This document shows, one piece after another, positions 1-9,624 of a stretch of DNA of 64,000 bases. Made by a program: the position numbers and the translations under genes. The stretch spans positions 868,001 through 932,000 of the forward strand of contig OZ238992.1 of NCBI GenBank assembly GCA_965183885.1. Direction: 5' to 3'. Below the pieces are notes generated by a model that saw nothing but the letters and a program-made list of their open reading frames with translations, was not told the origin of the DNA and did no database searches. Every line of letters starts with the position of its first letter. Within the stretch, counting starts at the first letter, position 1. The stretch is from UWMA-0277 sp965183885. Lineage in GTDB: Bacteria > Bacteroidota > Bacteroidia > Flavobacteriales > BACL11.

Positions 1-309
1 AGTCTTAAAACCCATTATCCAAAAGTATGGACACTACTGGATGATTTAAAGAAGAAACATATACTTAAGGTGCTAAAACGAAATTTAGCAACTGGTATAA
101 AACAAGGAATGTATCGTAAAGAAATTAATATTGATATCATTTCAAAACTAATTATAACAAGAATTGACACCCTTATTGATGACAATGTTTTCCCTTTAAC
201 AGAATATGATTTTTCAACAATCCTTAGAGAAAATCGTATTTATCATATTAGAGGAATTGCTTCAGAAAAAGGAATAAACTACCTAGAACAAAAATTAAAA
301 AATGAATAA
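1..309 (+). CDS. TetR/AcrR-family transcriptional regulator, C-terminal part (5' end outside window)
   Basis: The frame is open from the first base, so only the last 102 residues are present and the DNA-binding helix-turn-helix lies off the left edge. The visible part is helical, with a segment around ATGIKQGMYRKEI that resembles the ligand-binding C-terminal half of TetR proteins found in front of RND efflux operons in Bacteroidetes. A GTG at 70 is an internal Val, not a start, because coding continues upstream of it. Its last codons overlap the TolC start by 8 bp (ATG at 302, stop at 307-309), so the regulator is co-transcribed with the pump and probably represses its own operon. Family call rests on the C-terminal part and context only. 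Confidence 0.7.
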   Translation, partial: SLKTHYPKVWTLLDDLKKKHILKVLKRNLATGIKQGMYRKEINIDIISKLIITRIDTLIDDNVFPLTEYDFSTILRENRIYHIRGIASEKGINYLEQKLKNE

Positions 310-1624
310 ACTACTCTTAATCGTATTTGTATTTATTGGGGCGGCAGCTAGTGCTCAACACCAATACTCTCTTAGTGAGGCTCAAGAATATGGTCTTAAA
401 AACAATACAGCAGTAAAAAATGCCCTACTTGATGTTAAGTATGCAAAAAAGCAAATAAAAGAAACTCGTGCAATAGGGCTTCCTCATTTAAATGCTGAAT
501 TACAATGGCAAAAATTTATTAATATTCCAACCTCAATAGTTCCTGCTAACGCTTTTAACCCAAGTGCCCCTGCAGATGAAATTATGGAAATGAAAATGGG
601 AATGGAACAAAATGTAAGTGCTGCAATTACAGCTTCACAACTTATATTTGATGGAAGTTATATTATTGGCCTTAAAGCTGCTTCAACTTTTAAAAAGATG
701 GCTGAGCACAAGATGAACTTAACCAACCAACAAATAATAGATAGCATCGCTATTGCCTACTACAATGTGCTTATCATTAATGAGAATAAAGAGTTCTTAA
801 AGCGTACAGTAGAAGTACACCAACAAATATTAGAAGAACTAGAAGCTACACACGAACAAGGGTTTATTGAAGATATAGAAGTAGATAGAATGGCAATTAT
901 TGTTTCTACTATGCAAATACAATCCGAAGAAGTAAATAGGTTTGCAAGTATTAGCAATATGGTATTAAAGATACTCCTAAACATTCCGTTTAACGAAGAA
1001 TTAATACTTACTGATAGTTTAGATAATTTACTAGCACAAGAAACAAGTTTACAACTTAAAGAAGCTACAATAGAAAACAGGTTTGAATACAAAATGAGCG
1101 AAACACAAACTAAACTTATGAAATTAGATGTGATTCGTTATAAAACAGCATGGATACCAAGTATTGCTGCTTTTGGAACTTATAGCGAAAATGCTATGCG
1201 AAATGAATTTAACTTTACAAATGATGGAAGCTGGTACCCTACAAAAATGATAGGTGTAAAAGCAACAATGCCAATATTTAATGGCTTATCAGGAAGCGCC
1301 TTAACTCAAAAAGCAAAGATAAGACACCTACAATCTTTAAATGATTTAGAGCATACTAAACAAGCTCTTACTCTAGATTATAAATCTTCTGAAAGCGCCT
1401 ATTTAACAGCTCTAAGCACCAAAAAACATCAAGAGAATAATCTAAGACTTTATAAAAAAATATACCTAAAAACATTAGCTAAGTATAAAGAAGGGTTAGT
1501 AGGAAGCTCAGAAGTAGCAACAGGAGGAGCTGAATACTTACAAGCACAAACTGATTATTCAAAAGCAATACAACAATTGCTTATTATAAAAATGAAATAT
1601 AACCGAACTTTAGGATTAAATTAA
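302..1624 (+). CDS. TolC-family outer membrane efflux protein
   Basis: Outer-membrane channel of a tripartite efflux pump, linking the inner-membrane RND pump to the outside. The 440-residue length fits the family. Residues 1-18 form a signal peptide ending in SAQ. The body is mostly helical with two similar halves, as in the TolC duplicated hairpin barrel, and the second half contains a typical beta-strand segment (GVKATMPIFNGL). It overlaps the upstream TetR gene by 8 bp and is followed after 1 bp by the adaptor gene, a standard Bacteroidetes tetR-tolC-adaptor-RND order. The substrate cannot be told from sequence. Confidence 0.93.
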   Translation: MNKLLLIVFVFIGAAASAQHQYSLSEAQEYGLKNNTAVKNALLDVKYAKKQIKETRAIGLPHLNAELQWQKFINIPTSIVPANAFNPSAPADEIMEMKMGMEQNVSAAITASQLIFDGSYIIGLKAASTFKKMAEHKMNLTNQQIIDSIAIAYYNVLIINENKEFLKRTVEVHQQILEELEATHEQGFIEDIEVDRMAIIVSTMQIQSEEVNRFASISNMVLKILLNIPFNEELILTDSLDNLLAQETSLQLKEATIENRFEYKMSETQTKLMKLDVIRYKTAWIPSIAAFGTYSENAMRNEFNFTNDGSWYPTKMIGVKATMPIFNGLSGSALTQKAKIRHLQSLNDLEHTKQALTLDYKSSESAYLTALSTKKHQENNLRLYKKIYLKTLAKYKEGLVGSSEVATGGAEYLQAQTDYSKAIQQLLIIKMKYNRTLGLN

Positions 1625-1667
1625 AATGAACTCAAAATCATTCATCAATACCATTAAACCAACTACT

Positions 1668-2783
1668 ATGAATAAAATATTAACAACACTATCATTAGCT
1701 ATTTTGCTTTTCTCTTGTAGTGAGCAAGAGCCAACATTAGCTGATAAAAAAGACAGCCTTAAAGTACTTAAAGAACAATTAAGCGAAACAAAAACACAAA
1801 TAAGTATCCTAGAGAAAGAAATTGCAACTTTAGATACTACAATAGTGAATGGGACTGTTGTAAAAACAACAGCAGTAACTGCCAGTACTTTTAAGCATTA
1901 TATTGAACAATTAGGGACTGTAAGCTCTAAGCAAAACGTAACTGTAAGTCCTACTTTAGGAGGTATCGTTCAAAAAATAATTGTTGATGAAGGAGAATGG
2001 GTAAACAAAGGAGAAACTATTATAGAGCTTGACGCAGAGATAATCTTAAAACAAGTTGAAGAATTAGAAGCTGCATTTACATTAGCAGAAACTACTTACA
2101 AAAGACAAACAAAACTTTGGGAACAAGAAATTGGATCAGAAATGCAATTTCTTCAAGTAAAAAACCAATTTGAATCACTACAAAAAAAATTAGAATCAGC
2201 TAAAGCACAGCTAGGGAATATGGAAATATCTGCTCCTATAAGTGGAAATGTTGATGTCATAAACTTAAACGTTGGTGAATTTGCAGCACCAGGAATGCCT
2301 ATTCTACAAATTGTTAATGCAAAGGAGGTACAAATACAAGCTGATGTTCCTGATAAATATGCAAATATCTTACATAAAGGTGACTATGTTGCTATTAACT
2401 TTAACGCAATAGGAATAGCCAAAGAAGCTAAAATTACTTTTGTTAGTCAGGTAATTAACCCTCAAAACAGAACTTTTAAAATTAAGATAGACCTTAATAA
2501 TAAAAATGGAGAAATTAAACCAAATGCAATTGCTTCTTTACAGATACAAGATGAAAATATAAATGATGCAATAGTTATTCCTACAGAAGTTATTAAAAAA
2601 GATATGAGAGGAGATTTCATTTTTATTGCTAAGGATAAGCATGCTAAAAAAGTTTACATCACTTTAGGAAAATCATACAAAGATAAAACTCATGTAACTT
2701 CAGGGTTAAACATTAATGATTTACTGATTACAACAGGATACACAAAAGTAGGTAATGAAAGCCCTATTAAAATAATACAATAA
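1668..2783 (+). CDS. RND efflux periplasmic adaptor (HlyD/MFP family), lipoprotein
   Basis: Membrane fusion protein that bridges the RND pump and TolC. I prefer the ATG at 1668 over the in-frame ATG at 1626: from 1668 the protein begins with a compact lipoprotein signal whose lipobox LLFSC places the lipidated Cys at residue 17. A short extra coiled coil (about residues 24-50) follows, then the lipoyl/barrel-sandwich half (GGIVQKIIVDEGEWVNKGE), a long alpha-hairpin, the second lipoyl half (ISAPISGNVD), and a beta-barrel domain. The RND gene starts 5 bp after its stop. Starting at 1626 would add 14 residues to the signal. Confidence 0.92.
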   Translation: MNKILTTLSLAILLFSCSEQEPTLADKKDSLKVLKEQLSETKTQISILEKEIATLDTTIVNGTVVKTTAVTASTFKHYIEQLGTVSSKQNVTVSPTLGGIVQKIIVDEGEWVNKGETIIELDAEIILKQVEELEAAFTLAETTYKRQTKLWEQEIGSEMQFLQVKNQFESLQKKLESAKAQLGNMEISAPISGNVDVINLNVGEFAAPGMPILQIVNAKEVQIQADVPDKYANILHKGDYVAINFNAIGIAKEAKITFVSQVINPQNRTFKIKIDLNNKNGEIKPNAIASLQIQDENINDAIVIPTEVIKKDMRGDFIFIAKDKHAKKVYITLGKSYKDKTHVTSGLNINDLLITTGYTKVGNESPIKIIQ

Positions 2784-2788
2784 GAAAT

Positions 2789-5700
2789 ATGAGTAATAAT
2801 ATCAGAAATTTTAAGCTTACTAACCTATCGCTTAGAAACAAAACAACCATATTTATCTTAACGATACTATTGGCTTACTTTGGAATGTTTACTTATAAAA
2901 ACATGCCAAAGGCACTGTTCCCAGATATAGTGATGCCAACTATAATGGTACAAACAATATACCCAGGAAATTCACCTGCAGATATTGAGAACTTAATTAC
3001 CCGTCCTATAGAAAAAGAAATTAAATCTATAAAAGGAATTAAGAACCTAAAGTCAACTTCTATACAAGATAACTCATCTATTATTGTTGAGTTTAATACT
3101 GATGTAGAGGTAAAAAGTGCACTACAAGATGTAAAAGATGCAGTAGATAAATCAAAAGGAAACCTACCTTCTGATCTAGATATTGATCCTATTGTAATGG
3201 ATATTGATTTTTCTGAATTCCCAATTCTAAACATTAATTTATCTGGAGACTTTAGCCTTGATGAACTTAAGAAACATGCAGAATATTTACAAGATGAGAT
3301 TGAGGCTATAAATGAAATTTCAAAAGTAGACATTACAGGATTACTTGATAGAGAAATCACTATTAAAGCTGACCTTCATAGTATGGAAGGTAAAGAAATT
3401 AGCTTTACAGATATTGAAAATGCAATAGGTTTTGAAAATGTTTCTATTGCTGGAGGGAACCTTCTTATCGGTAATATGAAGCGTATGGTAAGAACTGATG
3501 CTGAGTTTAAAAATGTTAATGAAATTGGCAATATTATTGTAAAGCATGAAAAAGGAAATATTGTTTACTTAAAAGATATTGCCGAGGTAGTTAATGGTTA
3601 TGAAGAAAGAGAATCTTATGCTAGACTAGATGAAGAGCCTGTAGTTTCTTTAAATATTGTAAAAAAAGGAGGTGAAAATCTATTAGAAGCCACCGATAAA
3701 ATATTTGCATTATTAGAGCAAGCAAAAGCATCAAAGATATTACCTGAGAACCTATCTATTTCTATTACTAATGATCAATCCGAACAAACTAGAAAGCAAT
3801 TAAGTAACCTTGAAAACAGTATTATATTTGGTGTGATATTAGTTATCCTAGTATTGTTATTTTTCTTAGGATTAAGAAATTCATTATTTGTTGGTTTAGC
3901 AATACCAATGTCGATGTTTATTAGTTTTGTAATATTAGGAGGAATGGGTACAACTATGAACATGGTAGTACTTTTTGCACTTATCCTAGCCTTAGGGATG
4001 CTGGTAGATAACGCTATTGTTGTAATTGAAAATATTCATCGATTATTTCATGAAGAAGGCTTAAGTAAACTAGAGGCTGCAAAACAAGGCGTAGGTGAAA
4101 TTGCAATTCCAATTATCTCATCAACAGCAACAACATTAGCAGCCTTTTTCCCATTACTTTTCTGGAAAGATATGATGGGAGAATTTATGGGTTATATTCC
4201 TATGACTTTAATTATTGTACTAGGATCATCATTATTTATTGCTCTTGTAATAAACCCTGTTTTTGCTGCATCATTTATGAAAAAAGATGAGCGAGAAGAG
4301 GTGAATAAAAAGAAATTAAAGAAAACTGTACTTTACTTATTGGCAGCTGGTTTAGTACTGCATTTAATTTCTTATAAATTACTAGGATCATTAGCATTTG
4401 TTTTTGCTTTCCTACATACAATAAATACCCTTTATCTTACTCCAATTTCATATTGGTTCCAAGATGTTTATTTAGTGCGTCTAGAACAAAGGTATGAAAG
4501 ACTACTAAACTGGGCACTGCGTGGAAGAAACCCTATAAAACTATTATTTGGTACAGGAGGATTACTTATTTTTAGTATTGTATTTTTTGCAATGATGTCT
4601 CCAAATGTTGAGTTCTTCCCTGTGAACGAACCCAAGTATATTAATGTTTTTGTTGAAATGCCAAATGGTACTGATGTTGCTGTTACTGACTCAGTAGCAC
4701 AAACCGTAGAACAAAAAGTAATTGCTACTTTAGAGCCTTATAAACATGCTGTTTCTTCAGTACTTACTAATGTAGGGGCAGGAACCTCTGATCCTAATGA
4801 CATGAGTGGTGGTGGTAGTGGGATTACCCCTAACAAAGCAAGAATTACCATTAACTTTGAAGAATTTGAGAATAGAAGTGGTGTAAGTACAGGTGATGTA
4901 ATGAAGCTAGTAACTGCTGACCTAAAAGGAATTGCTGGGGTAGATATCTCTGTAGATAAAAATAGAGAAGGACCTCCAATGGGTAAACCAATTAATATTG
5001 AGGTTATTGGAGAGGACTTAAATACATTATTAACTCTTGGAGATGCTATCCAAAATCAAATTAATAATGAAAACATTGCTGGAATAGAAGGATTAAAGGC
5101 CGATTTAGAAATGAATAAGCCTGAGCTATTGATAAATATCAATAGAGATATGGCAAGGCGATTAGGGGTTTCTACTGCTCAAGTTGCAAGTACTATCAGA
5201 ACTTCATTATTTGGTAAAGAAATCTCTAAGTTTAAAGATGGAGAAGATGAGCATCCAATTATTTTAAGGCTAGATGACAAGTACAGATATAGTGTGCCGT
5301 CATTAATGAGTCAAAAAATTACTTTCCGTTCACAATCAAGTGGGCAGATAAAACAAATTCCTATCTCATCTGTAGCAGACTACACCTATAACAGTACTTA
5401 TGGGTCTGTAAAAAGAAAAGATTTAAAAAGACAACTTACTATCTATTCTAATGTTTTAGAGGGGTATAATGAGTCTGCAATAAATGCCCAGATTAAAGTA
5501 TTACTTTCTGACTTTCCTTTACCTGAAAACTATGATTTAAAGTTTACAGGTAAGCAAGAAGAGCAAGCTGAGACACAAGAGTTTTTGTCTAATGCTTTAT
5601 TAATTGCTATTGCATTAATCTCTCTTATCTTAGTATCACAATTTAACTCTGCTATTAAGCCATTCATTATTATTATTACAGTAGTGTTTAGTACTATTGG

Positions 5701-6181
5701 AGTTTTCTTAGGGCTTGCTATATTTAATATGGACTTTGTAATTATTATGACAGGTATTGGTATTGTATCTCTTGCTGGTATCGTTGTAAACAATGCAATT
5801 GTACTTATTGATTATGTTGATTTAATAAAAGAACGAAAAAGAGAAATTCTTAAACTTGAAGCTGATGCTATTTTAGAAAACGAAGTTGCTATTGACTGTA
5901 TAAAAGAGGGAGGTAAAAAGCGTTTACGACCAGTATTACTTACAGCAATAACTACTGTTTTAGGATTATTACCTTTAGCTACAGGTATGAATATTAATTT
6001 CTATACTCTTTTAACAGAATTTGATCCTCAAATTTATTTTGGAGGTGATAATGCTACATTCTGGGGGCCTATGGCTTGGACAGTAATCTTCGGACTTACT
6101 TTTGCTACTTTCTTAACACTAGTATTAGTTCCTGTAATGTATCTTTTAGCAGATAAATTAAAAAAGAAAATAATGAAGTAA
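2789..6181 (+). CDS. RND-family efflux transporter permease (AcrB-like)
   Basis: Inner-membrane proton-driven pump of 1130 residues, somewhat longer than AcrB (about 1050). The usual order is visible: TM1 (about 18-38), a first periplasmic domain, a TM block beginning near residue 340, a second periplasmic domain (about 600-900) and a final TM block. In TM4 the motif LGMLVDNAIVVIEN places Asp407 where AcrB has its proton-relay Asp407, while AcrB Asp408 is Asn408 here; this DN form is common in Bacteroidetes pumps. The C-terminal part has an extended loop before the last helices, which explains the length. Last gene of the efflux operon; substrate unknown. Confidence 0.95.
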   Translation: MSNNIRNFKLTNLSLRNKTTIFILTILLAYFGMFTYKNMPKALFPDIVMPTIMVQTIYPGNSPADIENLITRPIEKEIKSIKGIKNLKSTSIQDNSSIIVEFNTDVEVKSALQDVKDAVDKSKGNLPSDLDIDPIVMDIDFSEFPILNINLSGDFSLDELKKHAEYLQDEIEAINEISKVDITGLLDREITIKADLHSMEGKEISFTDIENAIGFENVSIAGGNLLIGNMKRMVRTDAEFKNVNEIGNIIVKHEKGNIVYLKDIAEVVNGYEERESYARLDEEPVVSLNIVKKGGENLLEATDKIFALLEQAKASKILPENLSISITNDQSEQTRKQLSNLENSIIFGVILVILVLLFFLGLRNSLFVGLAIPMSMFISFVILGGMGTTMNMVVLFALILALGMLVDNAIVVIENIHRLFHEEGLSKLEAAKQGVGEIAIPIISSTATTLAAFFPLLFWKDMMGEFMGYIPMTLIIVLGSSLFIALVINPVFAASFMKKDEREEVNKKKLKKTVLYLLAAGLVLHLISYKLLGSLAFVFAFLHTINTLYLTPISYWFQDVYLVRLEQRYERLLNWALRGRNPIKLLFGTGGLLIFSIVFFAMMSPNVEFFPVNEPKYINVFVEMPNGTDVAVTDSVAQTVEQKVIATLEPYKHAVSSVLTNVGAGTSDPNDMSGGGSGITPNKARITINFEEFENRSGVSTGDVMKLVTADLKGIAGVDISVDKNREGPPMGKPINIEVIGEDLNTLLTLGDAIQNQINNENIAGIEGLKADLEMNKPELLININRDMARRLGVSTAQVASTIRTSLFGKEISKFKDGEDEHPIILRLDDKYRYSVPSLMSQKITFRSQSSGQIKQIPISSVADYTYNSTYGSVKRKDLKRQLTIYSNVLEGYNESAINAQIKVLLSDFPLPENYDLKFTGKQEEQAETQEFLSNALLIAIALISLILVSQFNSAIKPFIIIITVVFSTIGVFLGLAIFNMDFVIIMTGIGIVSLAGIVVNNAIVLIDYVDLIKERKREILKLEADAILENEVAIDCIKEGGKKRLRPVLLTAITTVLGLLPLATGMNINFYTLLTEFDPQIYFGGDNATFWGPMAWTVIFGLTFATFLTLVLVPVMYLLADKLKKKIMK

Positions 6182-6201
6182 ACTTCATAAGGGATATTCT
6201 A

Positions 6202-6209
6202 TATCTTTG
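6202..6209 (+). promoter_or_regulatory. Candidate Bacteroidetes -7 promoter element for dxs
   Basis: TATCTTTG matches the Bacteroidetes -7 consensus TAnnTTTG and sits 13 bp before the dxs ATG, which would give a very short 5' leader. No clear -33 TTTG is visible, so this is a partial match. Confidence 0.4.
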
Positions 6210-6222
6210 TGCTGAATTCAGA

Positions 6223-8163
6223 ATGACTAAGATTAGCAAAAAATATCCCCAAGGACCGCTATTAAGTACTATTAATAGCCCTGAAGACTTACGTAAGCTT
6301 CATAAAAATCAGCTGCCAGAAATGAGTGCTGAACTCCGACAATATATTGTTGATATTGTATCGGAAAAAGGAGGACATTTTGGAGCAAGCCTAGGTGTAG
6401 TTGAACTTACTGTTGCCTTACATTATGTATTTAACACCCCAGAAGATCAGTTAGTTTGGGATGTAGGTCATCAAGCTTACGGGCATAAAATACTTACTGG
6501 AAGAAAGGATCAATTTCCAACAAATAGGCTTTATAAAGGCTTAAGTGGGTTTCCTAAAAGAAGTGAAAGTGTTTATGATACTTTTGGAGTAGGGCATTCC
6601 TCTACCTCAATTTCTGCGGCACTTGGTATGGCCATGGCTTCCAAAAGTAAAGGAGAAAAAAACAAACAACATATTGCTGTTATTGGTGATGGGTCCATGA
6701 CAGCAGGTATGGCTTTTGAAGCTTTAAACCATGCTGGAGCTGAAAACTCAAACTTATTGGTTATTCTTAATGATAACTGTATGTCAATTGACCCTGCAGT
6801 TGGTGCATTAAAAGAATATTTAACTGATATTTCTACTTCTAAAACTTATAATAAGGCAAAGAATAAAATTTGGAAAATACTTGGAAAGATTAGTAAATTC
6901 GGACCAAATGCTCAGGCTGTAGCAACCAAAGTTGAAGGAGCAATTAAATCAACATTACTTGGTGAAAGTAATTATTTTGAATCTTTAAACTTTAGATATT
7001 TTGGTCCTATTGATGGGCATGACACCAAACACTTAGTAAATGTTCTTAAAGATTTAAAAGATATTCCTGGTCCTAAAATTTTACACTGCCTTACCGTTAA
7101 AGGAAAAGGATATTCTCCAGCAGAAAAAGGAGATACAACAAAATGGCATGCTCCAGGGTTATTTAATAAAGATACAGGAGAAATTATTGTTGGAAAACCT
7201 AAGCAAACCCCTCCAAAATATCAAGATGTATTTGGAGAAACTATAATTGAACTTGCTAAAGAAAACGAACAAATTGTTGGTGTAACTCCAGCAATGCTTA
7301 CAGGCTCTTCATTAAATAAAATGATGGCTGAAATGCCAGACAGAACCTTTGATGTCGGAATAGCAGAACAACATGCTGTTACTTTTTCAGCAGGGATGGC
7401 AACACAGGGTAAAATTCCATTTTGCAACATTTATTCATCCTTTATGCAAAGAGCTTACGATCAAGTAATTCATGATGTAGCTCTACAAAACTTAAATGTT
7501 ATATTCTGTTTAGATAGAGGAGGAGTAGTAGGTGCTGACGGGGCAACTCATCATGGAGCATTTGATATTGCTTTTTTCAGATGCATACCAAATATGGTAA
7601 TTGCAGCCCCAATGAATGAGCAAGAACTCAGAAACCTAATGTATACGGCACAATTACCTAACCAAGGGCCATTCTCAATTAGATATCCTAGAGGAAAAGG
7701 TGTAATGCTTGATTGGAAGACCCCTTTTGAAACAATTAAATTAGGAGAAGGAAGAGTTATTAAAGAGGGTGAAGAAATTGCTATTCTTTCATTTGGCCAC
7801 CCTGGAAATTTTGTAGTAGATGCTCAAAAACAATTCGAAAAAGAAGGCTTAAATATTGCACATTACGATTTAAGATTTGCAAAACCTCTTGACGAAAAAC
7901 TACTTCATACTATTTTTAATAAATTTAATAATATTATTACAATTGAAGACGGATGCTTACAGGGAGGGTTTGGAAGTGCCATACTAGAGTTTATGGCAAA
8001 TAACAATTACCAAGCTAAAGTAAAAAGATTAGGTATTCCTGATCAATTCATACACCATGGAACTCAAGAGGAATTGCATAGAGATTGTTTTTATGATACA
8101 AATGCAATTATTGAAAGTGTACATCAAATCTTAGAAGAGAATACTATTTCTCAAGTAGGTTAA
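6223..8163 (+). CDS. dxs: 1-deoxy-D-xylulose-5-phosphate synthase
   Basis: Cytosolic thiamine-diphosphate enzyme that condenses pyruvate and glyceraldehyde 3-phosphate to DXP, the first step of the MEP isoprenoid pathway. The 646 residues contain the N-terminal segment GGHFGASLGVVELTVALHYV, the DVGHQAYGHK motif, the ThDP/Mg motif GDGSMTAGMAFEALNHAG followed by NDNCMSIDP, and the C-terminal transketolase signature DRGGVVGADGATHHGAFD. Full length. The pathway's next enzyme, dxr, is encoded 36 kb away at 42272. asnS follows after 24 bp and may be co-transcribed. Confidence 0.97.
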   Translation: MTKISKKYPQGPLLSTINSPEDLRKLHKNQLPEMSAELRQYIVDIVSEKGGHFGASLGVVELTVALHYVFNTPEDQLVWDVGHQAYGHKILTGRKDQFPTNRLYKGLSGFPKRSESVYDTFGVGHSSTSISAALGMAMASKSKGEKNKQHIAVIGDGSMTAGMAFEALNHAGAENSNLLVILNDNCMSIDPAVGALKEYLTDISTSKTYNKAKNKIWKILGKISKFGPNAQAVATKVEGAIKSTLLGESNYFESLNFRYFGPIDGHDTKHLVNVLKDLKDIPGPKILHCLTVKGKGYSPAEKGDTTKWHAPGLFNKDTGEIIVGKPKQTPPKYQDVFGETIIELAKENEQIVGVTPAMLTGSSLNKMMAEMPDRTFDVGIAEQHAVTFSAGMATQGKIPFCNIYSSFMQRAYDQVIHDVALQNLNVIFCLDRGGVVGADGATHHGAFDIAFFRCIPNMVIAAPMNEQELRNLMYTAQLPNQGPFSIRYPRGKGVMLDWKTPFETIKLGEGRVIKEGEEIAILSFGHPGNFVVDAQKQFEKEGLNIAHYDLRFAKPLDEKLLHTIFNKFNNIITIEDGCLQGGFGSAILEFMANNNYQAKVKRLGIPDQFIHHGTQEELHRDCFYDTNAIIESVHQILEENTISQVG

Positions 8164-8187
8164 AAAATAAAGCAAAAATAAATACGC

Positions 8188-9621
8188 ATGAAAATAAAAG
8201 AGATTCTTCAAGTTGAAGGCAATAACCAAAAAATTAGTATTAAAGGATGGGTAAGAACCAGAAGAGGGAGCAAGCATGTTTCCTTTATTGCATTAAATGA
8301 TGGGTCTACAATAAATAATATTCAAATTGTTGCAGAGGCTACAGATTTTGATGAGGAATTAATAAAACAAGTTACTACAGGATCTTGTATTGCTGTAAAA
8401 GGAAAATTAGTTGCCTCAAAAGGAAGTGGACAAGCAGTTGAATTACTTGCTTCAAAAATAGAAATATTAGGTGGTGCAGATGCTGAGGAATACCCACTAC
8501 AACCTAAAAAACACAGTCTGGAGTTTTTAAGAGAAAAAGCCCATTTAAGATTTAGAACTAATACTTTTTCAGCTGTTTTCAGATTACGACATGCATTAAC
8601 TTTTGCAGTACATGACTTCTTTAACAATAAAGGATTTTATAATATTCATACGCCAATTATTACGAGTATTGACGCTGAAGGAGCAGGTGAAATGTTTCAA
8701 CTTACAAATTTAGATTTAGAGAAATTACCTAAAACTGAAGATAGAAAAGTTGATTATAGTAATGACTTCTTTGGTAAAAAAACAAGCCTTGCTGTTACAG
8801 GGCAGTTAGAAGCTGAATTAGCTGCCTTAGCACTTAGTCAAGTATATACTTTTGGACCTACATTTAGGGCTGAAAACTCAAATACATCAAGACACTTATC
8901 TGAATTTTGGATGATAGAACCAGAGATTGCTTTTGCTGATTTAACGCAAAATATGGATTTAGCTGAAGAGTTTCTAAAATACTGTATTCAATATTGTATT
9001 ACAAATTGTGCTGATGATTTAACGTTTTTAAATAATAGATTATCAGAAGAAGAAAAGAATCTTAAAAAAGAAGAGCGATCAGAAATGGGCTTATTGGAGA
9101 AGTTACAATTTGTAATTGAAAATGATTTTGTAAGATTAACTTACCGTGAAGCAATTGATATTTTAAGAAACTCAAAACCAAATAAAAAGAAGAAATTCCA
9201 ATTCCCAATTAATAGCTTTGGAGATGAATTACATTCGGAACACGAACGTTACTTAGTTGAGAAAAAATTTAAGAAACCAGTAATTATCACTGATTACCCT
9301 AAAGATATAAAAGCCTTTTACATGCGCTTGAATGATGACAATGAAACGGTAAGAGCAATGGATGTTTTATTCCCTTTAATCGGAGAAATTATTGGAGGTT
9401 CTCAAAGAGAGGAAAGAATCGATGTACTTGAAACTCGTATGGAGGAAATGGGCATAGATAAAAAAGAACTTTGGTGGTATCTTGAAACTAGGAAATTTGG
9501 AACTTGCGTTCATAGTGGGTTTGGTTTAGGGTTTGAGCGTTTAATTATGTTTGTTACTGGAATGAAAAACATTAGAGATGTAATTCCTTTCCCTAGAACA
9601 CCTCAAAATGCTGAATTTTAA
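8188..9621 (+). CDS. asnS: Asparaginyl-tRNA synthetase
   Basis: Class IIb aminoacyl-tRNA synthetase charging tRNA-Asn with Asn. The 477-residue protein begins with an OB-fold anticodon-binding domain (KGWVRTRRGSKHVSFIALND), followed by the catalytic domain with motif 2 (FRAENSNTSRHLSEFWMIEP) and motif 3 (GFGLGFERLIMFVTG). Asn rather than Asp specificity is supported by the long insertion between motifs 2 and 3 and by the C-terminal IRDVIPFPRTP sequence. The window also carries tRNA-Asn (57969-58042) and gatA, so this cell probably charges Asn directly and keeps the amidotransferase at least for Gln. rpoN starts 3 bp after its stop. Confidence 0.97.
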   Translation: MKIKEILQVEGNNQKISIKGWVRTRRGSKHVSFIALNDGSTINNIQIVAEATDFDEELIKQVTTGSCIAVKGKLVASKGSGQAVELLASKIEILGGADAEEYPLQPKKHSLEFLREKAHLRFRTNTFSAVFRLRHALTFAVHDFFNNKGFYNIHTPIITSIDAEGAGEMFQLTNLDLEKLPKTEDRKVDYSNDFFGKKTSLAVTGQLEAELAALALSQVYTFGPTFRAENSNTSRHLSEFWMIEPEIAFADLTQNMDLAEEFLKYCIQYCITNCADDLTFLNNRLSEEEKNLKKEERSEMGLLEKLQFVIENDFVRLTYREAIDILRNSKPNKKKKFQFPINSFGDELHSEHERYLVEKKFKKPVIITDYPKDIKAFYMRLNDDNETVRAMDVLFPLIGEIIGGSQREERIDVLETRMEEMGIDKKELWWYLETRKFGTCVHSGFGLGFERLIMFVTGMKNIRDVIPFPRTPQNAEF

Positions 9622-9624
9622 TAG

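Noticed and set aside
760..1092. Minus-strand open frame inside the TolC gene
   Set aside because: It is antisense to a well-supported gene and its translation is low-complexity Ser/Ile-rich without family resemblance. The same holds for similar antisense frames at 2893-3360, 3775-3963, 5530-5793, 8322-8627, 20419-20658, 33776-34069, 34394-34771 and 60277-60603.
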